Shown here: positions 54,501-64,000 of the stretch, piece by piece
Numbering within the stretch: position 1 is the first letter of the stretch
Layout: each line of letters begins with the position of its first letter
Assembly: GCA_039090855.1 (NCBI GenBank)
Contig: CM077027.1
Coordinates: forward strand, 101,908,424 to 101,972,423
Direction of reading: 5' to 3'
Origin: Macrothele yani
Taxonomy: Eukaryota; Arthropoda; Arachnida; Araneae; Macrothelidae
DNA: 64,000 bases
Position numbers and translations under genes: made by a program
The notes under the pieces: generated by a model
Database searches by the model: none
The model's input: the letters and a program-made list of their open reading frames with translations, nothing else
What the model was told of the DNA's origin: nothing

Positions 54501-55256
54501 ATCTGCGTTGACGAAGTTTCTGTTGCCCGCATTCCTCCTGATGCCACGGTGTTTTCGGCGGAGATGCATGCTGTATATCTTGGACTTGTTCACGTGCAGT
54601 CGATCTCTCATCAGCGTGCTATTGTGTACACTGATTCGTTGAGTGTTGTGCAATCATTGTCATCTTTGGATTTCTCTGGCCACCCACTTCTTTTTACCGT
54701 TCGGAGACTTCTTCGTTCTTTGCTTGAGGCTGATGCCCAGATTCGGTTCTGCTGGATTCCTGGGCATGTTGGGATCCCAGGGAACGAGTCTGCCGATGCT
54801 GCTGCTAGATCTGCCTCCTCTTTGGTCGTCACACCCTTGCCACTGTTTCACCGTGATTTTCGCTTTCTTGTTCACGATCATATCAGACGAACGTGATGGG
54901 GTCTGTGGGACCAACAGGTGGAGAATAAACTGCACCGTGTTAAACCTTTCCTTGGAGTCTGGAAATCATCGTGTCGCCGGAACCGTGGGGAAGAAGTTGT
55001 TCTTGCGCGTCTCCGCATTGGGCATTGTCACTTCACGCATAGCTATTTGCTGTGTGGCGACGCTGCCCCAATGTGTGAGGCGTGCGACTGTTTACTCACC
55101 ATCTCTCATGTTTTATGTAGTTTTTATGTAGTTGTGTTCGTTTTTGTAATCATCGGTTTCACTATTTTCAGTCTCATCTACTGGATGACGGCGCAGCTAC
55201 ACTGCAGAAGCTTTTGGGCGACCACTGTGATACTTTCGCAGTATTTTCGTTCTTAA
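51590..55256 (+). pseudogene. I-like LINE ORF2: endonuclease, RT, RNase H, copy 1
   Basis: Domains in order: endonuclease (SPVCLCLQETKPKPS, GDFNAH, HEPTRSFSAIDLSLG, GSDHFPI); RT (VALHRSGATSVGPDGIHYDM, SSYRPIALTSCLCKILERMV, LVSVFFDIEKAYDRAW motif A, EQGVPQGSILSVTLF motif B, TIYVDDLHIF motif C at about 53556-53585); RNase H (VFTDGSKAAGV, FSAEMHAVYL, IVYTDSLSVVQS, PGNESADAAA, all four acidic residues kept); and a final Cys/His cluster MCEACDCLLTISHVLC. Defects: TGG to TGA at about 51977, an inserted A near 52069, and in-frame TGA at 53835-53837 and 54894-54896. Everything else stays open for over 1200 codons. Confidence 0.93.
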
Positions 55257-55520
55257 AGCAGATTGACTTTTTAAAACTTATTTAAAAAAAAAATAATAAT
55301 AATAATTAATAACAGTGAATTAATGAATTTGTATATAAACCTATTTAACTGACTGGTCTTCGCGGCTTTCATAATTCTCTTTTCTAACTTTTGCCAGGCC
55401 TGTCTGCTCTTGGTCGTTTCACCCCGCTTTTGGGGATCTTTAACTGATGGTTCTGTGTCTGGCGCTCTTTGGCCAAGCCTGACCCTTGCGCCACTAAAGT
55501 CAATTAACTAACTAACTAAC
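55257..55520 (+). other. I-like LINE 3' untranslated region and AACT tail
   Basis: Begins after the ORF2 stop, has an A/TAA-rich stretch (55283-55318), and ends with CAATTAACTAACTAACTAAC before the right TACTCTGAC. Short tetranucleotide tails are usual for I-type elements. Confidence 0.8.
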
Positions 55521-55529
55521 TACTCTGAC

Positions 55530-56797
55530 TTACTCAGAGAACGACTGAAGGATCTGAAATCTTGTGAGAGGAATGTAGAAAAGAAGTGGGAATATTTTAA
55601 GAACTGTGTTGTTACTGCTGCTAAAGAGGTCTGTGGCACCACAATAGTGGGTAACAATAGAGGTGATGCTTGGTGGAATAGTGAGATTGATGAGGCAGTA
55701 AAGAAAAAGAAGAAAGCCTATTTGGGGATGTTGCAAGGTAGAGTCTCTGGATGAATATCGCTGTAAGAAGCGTGAAGCTGCTAAGCTGGTTCGCCACAGT
55801 AACGCAAAAGATAGGAAGGAGAAAGTGGAAAGGCATGAACTGGCTTTTTGGAAAGATAGAAAGTCCTTCTGGAAGTACATGGGACTCAGGAAAAATAGCG
55901 GAAAAACAAAGTTGTAAGTTGTGTGAAGAATGAGATCGGGGAAATGATATGGGAGCCCAATGAGTTAAGTGAAAGATGGGGTGAATACTTCTGTGAGTTA
56001 TTAGATCAGGAGAGCAAAAATGATTCTGAGACAGATGCAGATGATATCACAATGAGGGATGAAAGCACAGGAGGGATCTCAAGAGAAGAAGTGTGTAGAG
56101 CTCTAAAATCTCTTCAGAATGGGAAGGCTCCAGGAGTTGATAGCATAACTGCAGAGATGTTGAAGTATGGTGGTGACTCTATAATTGACTGGTTAACTGA
56201 AATTTGCCAGTTGTGCTGGGAGTTAGGAATGGTCCCTCGGGATTGGAAGGATGCTATTATTGTTGCTTTGTATAAGGGAAAAGGTGATCAGACTGAATGC
56301 AAGAACTATCGTGGTATTAGCCTACTGAGTGTGCCAGGGAAAGTGTTTGGTAAGGTTGTTATTGAAAAAGTACAGGGTCTTACATCATTGAAAGCGTGGG
56401 ATGTTCAGAGTGGTTTTATGCCTGGTAAAGGCTGCACTAACCAGATTTTTGCATTACGCATGATGATTGAAAAGTATCTGGCTGTTGGGAAGAAAGTTTT
56501 TACTGCCTTCATAGATTTAGAGAAAGCTTACGACCAAGTGAATAGGACACTTTTGTGGAAGGTATTGAATGAATATGGTGTTACTGGGAATCTACTTAAT
56601 AGTGTAAAAGCCATGTATGCTGGTAGTAGAGCTTGTGTACGAGTGAATGGTGTTTTATCAAAATGGTTTTCCATTGGTGCAAGAGTTAGACAAGGTTGTG
56701 AAATGTCACCATGGCTGTTTAATATATTTATGGACGCATGCATGCGTGAGGCCAAAATAGATAATAGTGGTTTATGTCTTGGTGATAGAAAACTTGT
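55530..56797 (+). pseudogene. RTE-like LINE 2 linker and RT, 3'-truncated
   Basis: KSCERNVEKKWEYFKNCVVT and RGDAWWNSEIDEAVKKKKKA (endonuclease-RT linker), then from 55923 an open 291-codon RT: EPNELSERWGEYFCELLDQE, LQNGKAPGVDSITAEMLKYG, DWKDAIIVALYKGKGDQTEC, YRGISLLSVPGKVFGKVVIE, SGFMPGKGCTNQIFALRMMI, FTAFIDLEKAYDQVNR (motif A) and GARVRQGCEMSPWLFNIFMD (motif B). It stops being RTE at LCLGDRKL, 5-10 codons after which Tc1 sequence takes over; the FADD box is missing. A frameshift near 55740 separates linker and RT. LINEs are normally truncated at the 5' end, so loss of the 3' half needs another cause. Confidence 0.9.
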
Positions 56798-57086
56798 GGA
56801 ATATTTTGAAGAGACGTTTAGGTAAAATGGACTGTACAACCAAAGAACGCATGATAACGAATGCTATAAAAGTGTGGTTCCATGATTATGAAGTCAAAAA
56901 TACGTGCACTCAATTAGTGGAGTCAATGCCAAAACGAATTCAAGAGGTCATTTCTGCTAAAGGAGGATATATTTCATACTAATACAGGTATTTATCAGTG
57001 TATATCAAGGCATAGAATGATATGAAGGCATAGTTTTGGAAAACAGAGTAATTTTTTACTTTGTCCCAATTAATTTGCACAGTATA
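56785..57086 (+). pseudogene. Tc1-like transposase C-terminal fragment and right end (element D)
   Basis: VIENLWNILKRRLGKMDCTT and QLVESMPKRIQEVISAKGGY then ISY, stop at 56990-56992. The Glu of (P)IENLW is the third catalytic residue of the DDE triad. About 95 bp further on, ATTAATTTGCACAGTA at 57071-57086 looks like a Tc1 right terminus. The N-terminal fragment at 48330 may be its other half. Confidence 0.72.
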
Positions 57087-57089
57087 GTA

Positions 57090-58340
57090 ATATACTCATG
57101 TTCTAGAAATATTTATGTATACCTACTGTTCCTAACTAGTCAGTATACCAATAATTTCAGAAATGAATTTTGTAATGCAATAATTGAATGACAAGTTGTT
57201 TTCTTCTGTAACAAGTTATTTCAACACAGTATCCTTCAAGAAATATATATCCTGGTAAATATTTCTTTCTGTTATTTCATAATTACTTGGTAAAATGAAA
57301 TGTCCCAGTTTGTGAGAATATTGCTTTATTACAATTAAAAAATTGTTTTACATGGTCTTCAGACTAAATCATGCATGTGAAATAATGACCATTGGGTTAA
57401 GTATTGGAAATATCAGAGAATTTTGAAATAAGGTTTAGTTTGTCATGCTGATTACACAGCCCAACAACAACAAAAACAAAACTTCTGGTGCCTCGAAAGT
57501 TAGACCTATTCTTGGGTATATTTGGGGTGGTAGGTAGGTATGCCCCATCTCAAAAACTAGAGCTGATAGGGCAAAACTGATGCCATTTTTGGAATCAGCG
57601 TCCCCAATATATCCAAGAATAAGTTTAACTTTTAAGGTACCAAAATGTGTGTTGGGCAGTGTTATCATCAAGGAAAACTCAGGGAATTCTGAAATGATTT
57701 TTGTGAGACCACCCTGAATTTGTATTGAGATGTTTTGTAGTTCACGGTAATGCACAGCTTTCCCGCTAGAGGGCATAAAGGTCTAGTCAAAACCTTTTCT
57801 CTCACTATCTCTGCTTCTGGGAGACATATTTTAAAAGTTCCTTTTCCTTAGCATAGCTTTTTTAATGAAGACTATGCTTCACCTATTTTCAACTTTTCCA
57901 TTATGCAAAATTCTTCCACTAGAAGGCATAGAGTTATATCATGTTTCCTTCTAGATTTTTTAACTGTTTGATTTAAAAATCTCTGTGTATCTGATACCTT
58001 CCTTCTGCTTAACTTTTTGTGCACCATTTGTTAATTTTCATAGCATACTTTTTAGTCACTGGTGGAAGTGAGTAGCTGTTTCCATTTCTGGATGTTTTAT
58101 CGATTGTAGAAATCTGGGTTTGTTTGTTTTTTCTAAATGGTTCTATTGATGTTGATAAATTTTATTCGTGTCGAAAAGGATTCAAAAGGTGTACTCACAC
58201 AACCGAAAGTTCGGTATTGTCTTTATTTTTCATGTGTGACTCGTTGCCTAAAAATTGCAGTATTGAGTTTTTAGTATTGTTAAGTGATGTGTAGCATTAA
58301 CAAAAGAATAAAAGAAAAGAAAAAACTAAAACATAATTTT
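57090..58340. other. Intron-like DNA with an inverted repeat
   Basis: No gene. An inverted repeat lies at 57480-57650. The related words CGCTAGAGGGCATAAAG (57764) and CACTAGAAGGCATAGAG (57918) are a weak dispersed repeat. Confidence 0.5.
57480..57650. repeat. Inverted repeat, ~45-bp arms
   Basis: The left arm around AGACCTATTCTTGGGTATAT pairs with the right arm around ATATATCCAAGAATAAGTTT; matches are broken by five or six differences, and the arms are about 70 bp apart. A MITE remnant or structured RNA is possible. Confidence 0.6.
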
Positions 58341-58370
58341 AACTTTTTGTGATCTTTATGGATTTCTTAG

Positions 58371-58510
58371 GTTTGAACTTCATGACTGAGCTTCAGCGTG
58401 CAGAACCTGGACTCAATCCATCATACACATGTCACCTATGTCAGGCTAACCTTACTTGGTCTGTGGTCATAGACCACATATTGGGGACAAAACACAGGCT
58501 CGGCTTTTTG
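58371..58510 (+). CDS. Host exon with a second U1/matrin-type zinc finger
   Basis: Acceptor TTCTTAG ends at 58370, donor GTAAGT starts at 58511. The 140-nt exon is open in one frame: GLNFMTELQRAEPGLNPSYT then CHLCQANLTWSVVIDHILGT and KHRLGFL. C-x2-C-x12-H-x6-H with the GTKHR ending is a U1-like/matrin finger related to that of the 23176/44350 exons. The exon needs one nucleotide from the preceding exon (phase 1) while the 44350 exon ends in phase 0, so at least one exon between them is missing from my reading or they are not consecutive. Likely the same RNA- or DNA-binding zinc-finger gene; the name cannot be given. Confidence 0.75.
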
Positions 58511-58731
58511 GTAAGTTGTTATTGTAACATATTTTCTGTCATTTCCCTTTCAAGTGTTTATTATTCCTGTTTTTTGATATTAGAAATAAAGAATTCATTG
58601 TTTCTCCCACCACAACTGTCACAATTGTTGTTTTAGTCAGTTTTACCACATTTATGTGCTTAAATGTATAGCATTTTTTTTCTGTGAGATTAATAATTCT
58701 GTCGCATTTTGTTTCTGATGTACGAGGAGTG
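58511..58731. other. Intron downstream of the zinc-finger exon
   Basis: AT-rich, nothing else seen. Confidence 0.5.
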
Positions 58732-58870
58732 TCCTATAAGTATCCACATTTTTATTCCAATTGATACAAAACCGTGTGTATGATCGTATGTATGCGCGAA
58801 ACTATTACGATTACTTTCAGGGAAGTGTCGTAAAAGCGGAGCGGTTTAATTCTAATGTTAGATGACACTT
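58732..58870 (+). mobile_element. Mariner-type left end, fragment
   Basis: CGAGGAGTGTCCTATAAGTA has the look of a mariner terminal repeat (GRGTGTCC followed by AAGT). About 135 bp follow before the I-like element 2 begins. No transposase remains. Confidence 0.4.
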
Positions 58871-59639
58871 TTGATCCCCCGCACGAGGATAACTGGTTGT
58901 CCAGTTATTTGGGGAGTAGTGCTCCCCACTGCCCGAGCCCACCTTGTGACGGAACATCTTCATAACTCGTCTTGTACAATAACATCACTGAAGGGACAGC
59001 TGTTCATCCAGCTGCTGAGGGATGGTGACCCCACGGCCCGAGCCGTCATGTACTTCATGATGATATTCGGTATCCCCCCCCCCTTTTTTTTTTCTCTTGA
59101 TATGCACCTGTTTCAGTTGTAGGCTGCTGAGGTTGTGATTATGCGCCAGCTCTGGATTTTAGTTTCCGTTTTTCTTTTCTGTCATCTCCATTTTATGTTC
59201 CTTTCTTTGTTTTTCCGAGCTGGCTAGCTAGACCTACCTGCACGTTTGCCGTGTGCGGTAACCCGTAAGGTGGAAAAGGAGATGCTGGAGGCTGAAGTTT
59301 CTGGAGGCTAGGGTGGTGTTGTCACTAGTTACCAACACTCCTCTTTGCCCCCTGCTTCACCTTAAATGGGCGGCTAGGAACTAACCCACTCCTAGTCAAT
59401 GAGGTCTGCGGCCGAGTGGAGCCCAGACCTCTAACGGCTTGTCGTTTCGCACGACAGGGTGAGTCTGAGGATAGGGTGGGCATGCCAAAGGGGTGTTCCC
59501 CAGGCATGGGAAAGTCTGGGTGCACGCCGAGCGCATTCTGCCCTGTCAACTTGCTATATATGCTTCCTATCCCTAGGGCCGTGTCCTGCGTCCACTTGGG
59601 CTTGCGGACCTCCGGCTCTCCCTCATTGGGCTTGATTAT

Positions 59640-60735
59640 GTGTGGGAAGTCGGCGGACGAAATCCATTTTGGATAAATAAAGCACTTCAATCTATAGCAA
59701 GCTCGCTTAAGAGAGTAAAGAAACTTCAGTCTGGAGATCTTCTGATAGAAATGTACACTGTGGCCTACAGTTCCACACTTAGTAACACTACCACGCTGCT
59801 TGAGACCGGTCAAAATAACACCTCATGGATACCTAAATTCATCTCGAGGTGTTGTCTCCTCTCAGGACCTCATTGAGTGTACTGAGGATGAACTACTTGA
59901 AGAACTGAGAAGTCAACTCATTACGGGTGTGCGGCATATTCTCTTTAGGCGGAATGGGCAGTCCGTCCCATTCCGCAACATCATTTTAACATTTGACAGC
60001 CCTTCCCTGCCTACGTCCTTCAAGGCAGGGTATCTTCACCTTGAGGTACGTCCGTACATCCCTAACACTTTGAGATGTTTTAGGTGTCAGTCGTACGGCC
60101 ATTCTCCGCAGTCGTGCAGAAGCAATCCTAGGTGTGGACGCTGTGGTGCCACAGATCATCTTTTACGGGAATGTGTGGCCGAGGCCGAGTTTTGTGTGAA
60201 CTGCAAGGGTTCACACGCATCATCAGCCAAAGATTGTCCTAAGTGGAAGGAAGAGAAAGAAATTCAAAGGCTAAAGATGGTGGAGAATATTTTCTATCCT
60301 GAGGCCAGAAGAAGTGTAGTTCCTGTTTCTTCTGATCGGCGATCATATGCATCAGTGTTGGTTGCCAAATCTGCGGTTGGCATTCAAACCGACATTGAGG
60401 TCCCCCCTTAAATGTCCCTACAAGCTCTACGATATCATCGCAGCTGGGCTGGAGGCACTCCAGTCTCAAGCTAGGGGTCTGAAAGCGGCACCCACCACTT
60501 CGCTGAAGCATACTCACCCCACCACCAGCAAGGGAACTCAGGCCACTTCTAGCAAAAACACCAAAGCCAAGGACAACAAGAACATTTCTTGTCCTCAAAA
60601 ATCTCAGCAAACGACTCAACGGAGAGTGCATCCCGTAACACTTGGGACAAAGCATGCTTTCATCTTGGCCCCTGGTCACACGTCCCCAGATCTGGGGGAA
60701 CCCTCATCAAAGGAGATGGAGCCTGACATAGTTTG
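59640..60735 (+). pseudogene. I-like LINE ORF1 (Gag), copy 2
   Basis: INKALQSIASSLKRVKKLQS, frame change near 59790, TPHGYLNSSRGVVSSQDLIE, VRHILFRRNGQSVPFRNIIL, LRCFRCQSYGHSPQSC (knuckle 1), CGRCGATDHLLREC (knuckle 2, His intact) and CVNCKGSHASSAKDC (knuckle 3) are in one frame here, unlike copy 1. A one-base change at about 60410 breaks the frame in PPLKCPYK, after which YDIIAAGLEALQSQARGLKA continues in another frame. Stop TGA at 60734-60736. This copy shows the family's knuckle 2 to be a normal CCHC type. Confidence 0.88.
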
Positions 60736-60769
60736 AGCATTTCCTTTTTCACCTCACTTTTAACCATTG

Positions 60770-63737
60770 CTTCAATCATTTAGTGGAACTGTCGAGGTTT
60801 TCGGACAAGTTTTGATGACGTGAAACATCTGCTTTTGTTGTACTCTCCGGTGTGCCTTTGTTTACAGGAAACAAAACTTAAACCATCAGACCTGCTTTCA
60901 GTTCAAGGCTACAGTGTGTATTAGACAGATAATGTATCGGGAGACATCGCCTGTGAGGGAGTTGCTATCCTTGTCCCTCACAGTGTTCCGGTGTCTTCCG
61001 CTGCGATATCCACAACTTTGCAGGCCGTGGTGGTTCAAATATCTGTGCCTGTGCCTCTTACTGTCTGCAGTGTCTATTTGCCACCAGAGGAGAACGTGAG
61101 CCTTTTTGTTCTGGAGAGCTTGGTTGATTAGCTGCCTTTACCCTTTCTTCTACTGGGTGACTTCAATGCCCATCATCATTTGTGGGGTAGTGTCAGCATC
61201 AGCAAGAGAGGTTGTCGCAGCAAGAGAGAAGTCTCTTCTGTCCTCAGCCTCTTTGTGCCTTTATAATACCGGTGCTGACACGTACTTCCATGAGCCGACA
61301 AGATCCTTCAGTGCGATCGATTTGACCTTGGGATCACCATCGTTTATTGCTGATTGGTCGTGGACGGTGTGTAATGACCTCCACGGGAGTGCCCATTTTC
61401 CAATTGGGCTCTCGCATCATGCGAACATGCCATCTTCTGCCTACCGCCCTCCTTGGTGGAGGATGGAGCGTGCGAGATGGGGGAGGTCTTTACATCAGTA
61501 GTGATATCTTCTGCCATGGTGTGACCCAAGGGTCAATCGACGCAGCTCTTCTTGAAGTCACAACAAATTGCATTCTTCAGGCAGCTGATCTTTCTATACC
61601 AAAAACATCTACGACGCTCCCCAGAAGTCCGAAGCCTTGGTGGACCCCTGAATGTGCAGCGGCTAGGAGAGCTCAACATATAAGGCCTGGTCTACGTTTC
61701 GGCATTATCCAACCGATGCCAATCTCGTTACATTTAAACGATCCAAAATCCTATGCTGGTTGGTGCGTCGACTTAGCAAAAGAGGGTCTTGGATCCAGTA
61801 TGTTTCATCTCTCACTTCACGTGCCAGTTCGAAAAGTGTGTGGGACAAAATTCGTAAGATCCGGGATAACCACAGCTCTCACCAGATCTCCATTCTCGAG
61901 AGTAATGGCTGCACATATGCTGAAGTCAGGGAGATTGCCCATTGTTTGGGGGAGGCGTTTGCCTCTGTGTCAAGTGACCTGGCATATCCTTCTTCTTTTC
62001 AAAGAATTAAATCCACTGGGGAACGCCAGAGAATCGCCTTTGTGGGACACTGGATATAACTCCCGCTTCAGCATGGTTGAACTCAGGGTGGCTCTGCATC
62101 GGTCTGGCGCTACATCTGTTGGTCCCAATGGCATCCACTATGACATGCTCCGTCATCTCTCACAGTGGTCTCTTGAGAATCTTTTAATCCTGTACAATCG
62201 CATTTGGTTGGAACACAGTTTCCCGGAATCTTGGCGAAAAGCTTTGTTCTGCCCTTTTCCAAAGCTGGCAAGGATCCTTAGTCTCCCTCTAGTTATCGTC
62301 CAATTGCTCTCACTAGCTGTCTGTGTAAAGTTCTCGAGAGCATGGTTAATTTCCGGTTAGTTCATTTTTTAGAACATCATCAAGTACTTTCACCATCACA
62401 AAAGCGGCTTTCGCCGTCATTGTTCACCTCACGATCATCTACTGCCACCTTGAGACATCTGTGCGCGAGGCATTCGTGCGTAAGCAGCACCTGATTTCTG
62501 TATTTTTTGATATTGAGAAAACCTGATCGAGCGTGGCGGCACGGTATTATCAGTTACCTCCACACCTGCGGGTTGCGAAGAAGTCTTCCAACCTTCATTG
62601 TAAATTTTCTTTGCAATTGGGTGTTCCAGGTGCGCCTGGGTACGACGCTCTTGGCACTATTCCATCAAGAACAAGGTGTTCCTCAAGTTTGCATTTTATC
62701 TGTCACATTGTTCATCCTTCTCATTAATTATCTTTTAATGAATCTTCCTCCCGCGGTTTCGACTACTGTTTATGTCGATGACTTGCAGATTTTCTGCTCG
62801 TCATCAAGCATGAATTTTATTGAAAGGCAGTTGCAGTCTGCGACTAACCAGATCTTTAAAGCGGCGAATAGCAATGGCTTTGTTCTTTCTCCCGATAAGA
62901 CAGCGTGTGTCCATTTCTGCCGGAGGCATGGCCTCCATCCTGAACCCAAGCTGTATTTAAACCGTACAGCCATACCAGTTTTGCCTGAGACCAAGTTCTT
63001 TGGATTGACCGTTAACCGTGCGCATGTTCAGCTGCTAAAGACTTCCTGTCTGCGGGCTCTATCTCTTCTTAAGATCCTTTCAAGAGTCTTGTGGGGTGTC
63101 TTTGTTTCGCATTTACCATTCTTTAATACAGTCAAAACTGGATTATGGTTGTATCGTGTATGGCTCTGCTCGTCATTCCGTTCTCCGGCCTTTGGATACT
63201 ATTCACCATCAAGCGCTGCGTCTTTGTAACGGAGCATTTCAAACATCTCCGATTCCCAGCCTTTACGCGATGCAAATGAACCATCTCTCGAATTACGACA
63301 TCTGCAGCTGTCTGTTCAATTTTATTTGAAACTCTGATCTCTTCCAGACCATCTTTTGTACGATGCAGTTTTCCATAGCTCATGATGCAGGACTTGACTT
63401 GTCTCTTGTTGGAGTGACCAAGGTCGTTGGGGAGACCCGCCTTAGCAGCCTTTTGAGGTGGTCACTGATCTCAACTTTACTTCTTTTGATAAGTCCTCAA
63501 CCCCTGCTTCTGTTTACCAGCAGCTCTTCGCTGAGCACCGGGCCCTTAATTATGACTACACTCCTATTTTTACTGATGGCTCTAAGATGCATGGAGTTGT
63601 TGGATCCACGGCTGTCTGTGTAGATGACGTTTCTGTAGTGTGGATCCCAGCTGAGGCCATGGTGTTTTCGGCAGAGATGCGTGCTGTGTATCTCGCCCTT
63701 CTCCAAGTTCAGTCGAGTTCTCATCATCGTGCTATGG
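60770..63737 (+). pseudogene. I-like LINE ORF2, copy 2, truncated in RNase H
   Basis: Endonuclease: WNCRGFRTSFDDVKHLLLLY, SPVCLCLQETKLKPSDLLSV, LLGDFNAHHHLWGS, FHEPTRSFSAIDLTLGSPSF. RT: VALHRSGATSVGPNGIHYDM, RAWRHGIISYLHTCGLR (motif A Asp region lost at about 62520), HQEQGVPQVCILSVTLF (motif B, Gly-Ser changed to Val-Cys) and TTVYVDDLQIFC (motif C intact). RNase H: IFTDGSKMHGV and FSAEMRAVYLALLQVQ, ending HHRAMV at the junction, so the third and fourth acidic residues are absent. More than ten stops or frameshifts. It confirms the domain order seen in copy 1. Confidence 0.9.
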
Positions 63738-64000
63738 TTTAATGATCCTTGTGTTAATGATAATTATGAAAGATTAATTGAACTCTGCATTGAGAACGAT
63801 CTGTGTGTATCTAATACATTTTTCAACCACAAGTATATACACACATATACTTGGGAAAATCGTACTCTTGGTCAAAAGAGTGTGATAGATTTTGTTGTTT
63901 ACGATCAGCATTTGAAACACTTAGTTGTTGACACCCGTGTGATGTGAGAGGTGCAGATGTTGGTTCTGATCATTACTTGGTAGTGTCACGAGCGAAACTT
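63738..64000 (+). pseudogene. RTE-like LINE 2 endonuclease fragment, runs off the window
   Basis: FNDPCVNDNYERLIELCIEN, FFNHKYIHTYTWENRTLGQK, SVIDFVVYDQHLKHLVVDTR then, after a one-base insertion that creates TGA at 63945, GADVGSDHYLVVSRAKL. It matches 49159-49420 closely and belongs to the same family. It starts in mid-domain at the junction with I-like copy 2 and continues beyond 64000. Confidence 0.9.

Larger units (their letters stand above)
49515..55520 (+). mobile_element. I-like LINE copy 1, full length (6.0 kb)
   Basis: Complete non-LTR retrotransposon with 5' untranslated region containing paired hairpins, ORF1 (Gag with zinc knuckles), ORF2 (endonuclease, RT, RNase H, Cys-His tail), 3' untranslated region and an (AACT)n tail at 55503-55520. 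A 9-bp TACTCTGAC duplication brackets it. RNase H together with Gag and an APE nuclease points to the I/Nimb group. Only a handful of mutations inactivate it. Confidence 0.93.
48531..56797 (+). mobile_element. RTE-like LINE 2, split by an I-like LINE
   Basis: Two parts, 48531-49505 (endonuclease) and 55521-56797 (linker and RT), reconstruct one element in plus orientation, separated by the I-like element 49515-55520 with its 9-bp duplication. The element ends at about 56797 in the RT before the FADD box, joined to Tc1 sequence, so it lacks its 3' end. This is a different family from the RTE copies (i)-(iv). Confidence 0.82.
58877..63737 (+). mobile_element. I-like LINE copy 2, decayed, 3' end missing
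   Basis: Same family as 49515-55520: starts CCCCGCACGAGGATAACTGG, carries the 5' hairpins, ORF1 and ORF2, and ends abruptly in RNase H at about 63737, where RTE endonuclease sequence follows. Many indels and stops throughout. No target duplication is recognisable. Confidence 0.92.

Noticed and set aside
57435..57776. A 113-codon minus-strand gene
   Set aside because: It overlaps the inverted repeat, has no recognisable motif and looks like a chance open frame.

Overview
This window is metazoan nuclear DNA, most likely from an invertebrate and quite possibly an arthropod. The evidence is spliced exons with GT/AG borders, an AT-rich background with microsatellites, a tRNA-derived SINE, and a mixture of Tc1/mariner, DD41D mariner, hAT, Tigger/pogo, Penelope-like (PLE), RTE-like and I-like elements of the kind that crowds arthropod genomes. 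The species cannot be fixed from the sequence alone.

There is little host coding sequence. Three short plus-strand exons (23176-23286, 44350-44418, 58371-58510) look like parts of one gene with U1/matrin-type C2H2 zinc fingers and introns of 14-21 kb. The first two join in phase to give a complete finger. The first carries a 31-bp tandem duplication that breaks its frame. The second was copied in a local tandem duplication, and the copy at 46893-46963 is frameshifted.

The rest is a nested graveyard of mobile DNA. 0-8.9 kb: a Tc1 element, PLE endonuclease scraps, and an unclassified multi-copy transposase-like gene split by an RTE/PLE/RTE sandwich and a second Tc1-like element. 10.2-14.1 kb: a 3.9-kb element with CAGGGATC inverted ends and a 6-bp target duplication, holding a coiled-coil ORF and a perfect RFX X-box. 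15.2-20.9 kb: ~150-bp satellite-like units, a fragment of the same unclassified transposase gene, and a 4.7-kb hAT with an 8-bp target duplication that contains a SINE and a minisatellite. 23.9-29 kb: a PLE RT pseudogene, a Tc1 element whose transposase has only one stop, and an RTE. 29.4-31.9 kb: an old hAT with a DD41D mariner inside it. 32.3-37.6 kb: a decayed full-length PLE, a BED-like zinc-finger ORF, and a Tigger pseudogene.

37.9-44.1 kb holds two adjacent head-to-head palindromic PLE insertions, one young (arms nearly identical, 12-bp target duplication). They share a GAAA-ended hairpin motif that looks like a decayed hammerhead ribozyme. 44.1-47.3 kb is the exon-bearing tandem duplication with a nearly intact RTE reverse transcriptase inserted in one unit. 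47.9-57.1 kb is nested: a 6.0-kb I-like LINE (Gag, endonuclease, RT, RNase H; 9-bp target duplication) sits inside an RTE-like LINE, which replaces the middle of a Tc1 gene. 58.9-64 kb is a second, more decayed I-like copy fused mid-RNase H to RTE endonuclease sequence that runs off the window.

Most inactivation is by stops (several TGA where Arg or Trp is expected) and one-base indels. No rRNA, functional tRNA, CRISPR array or bacterial-style operon was seen.
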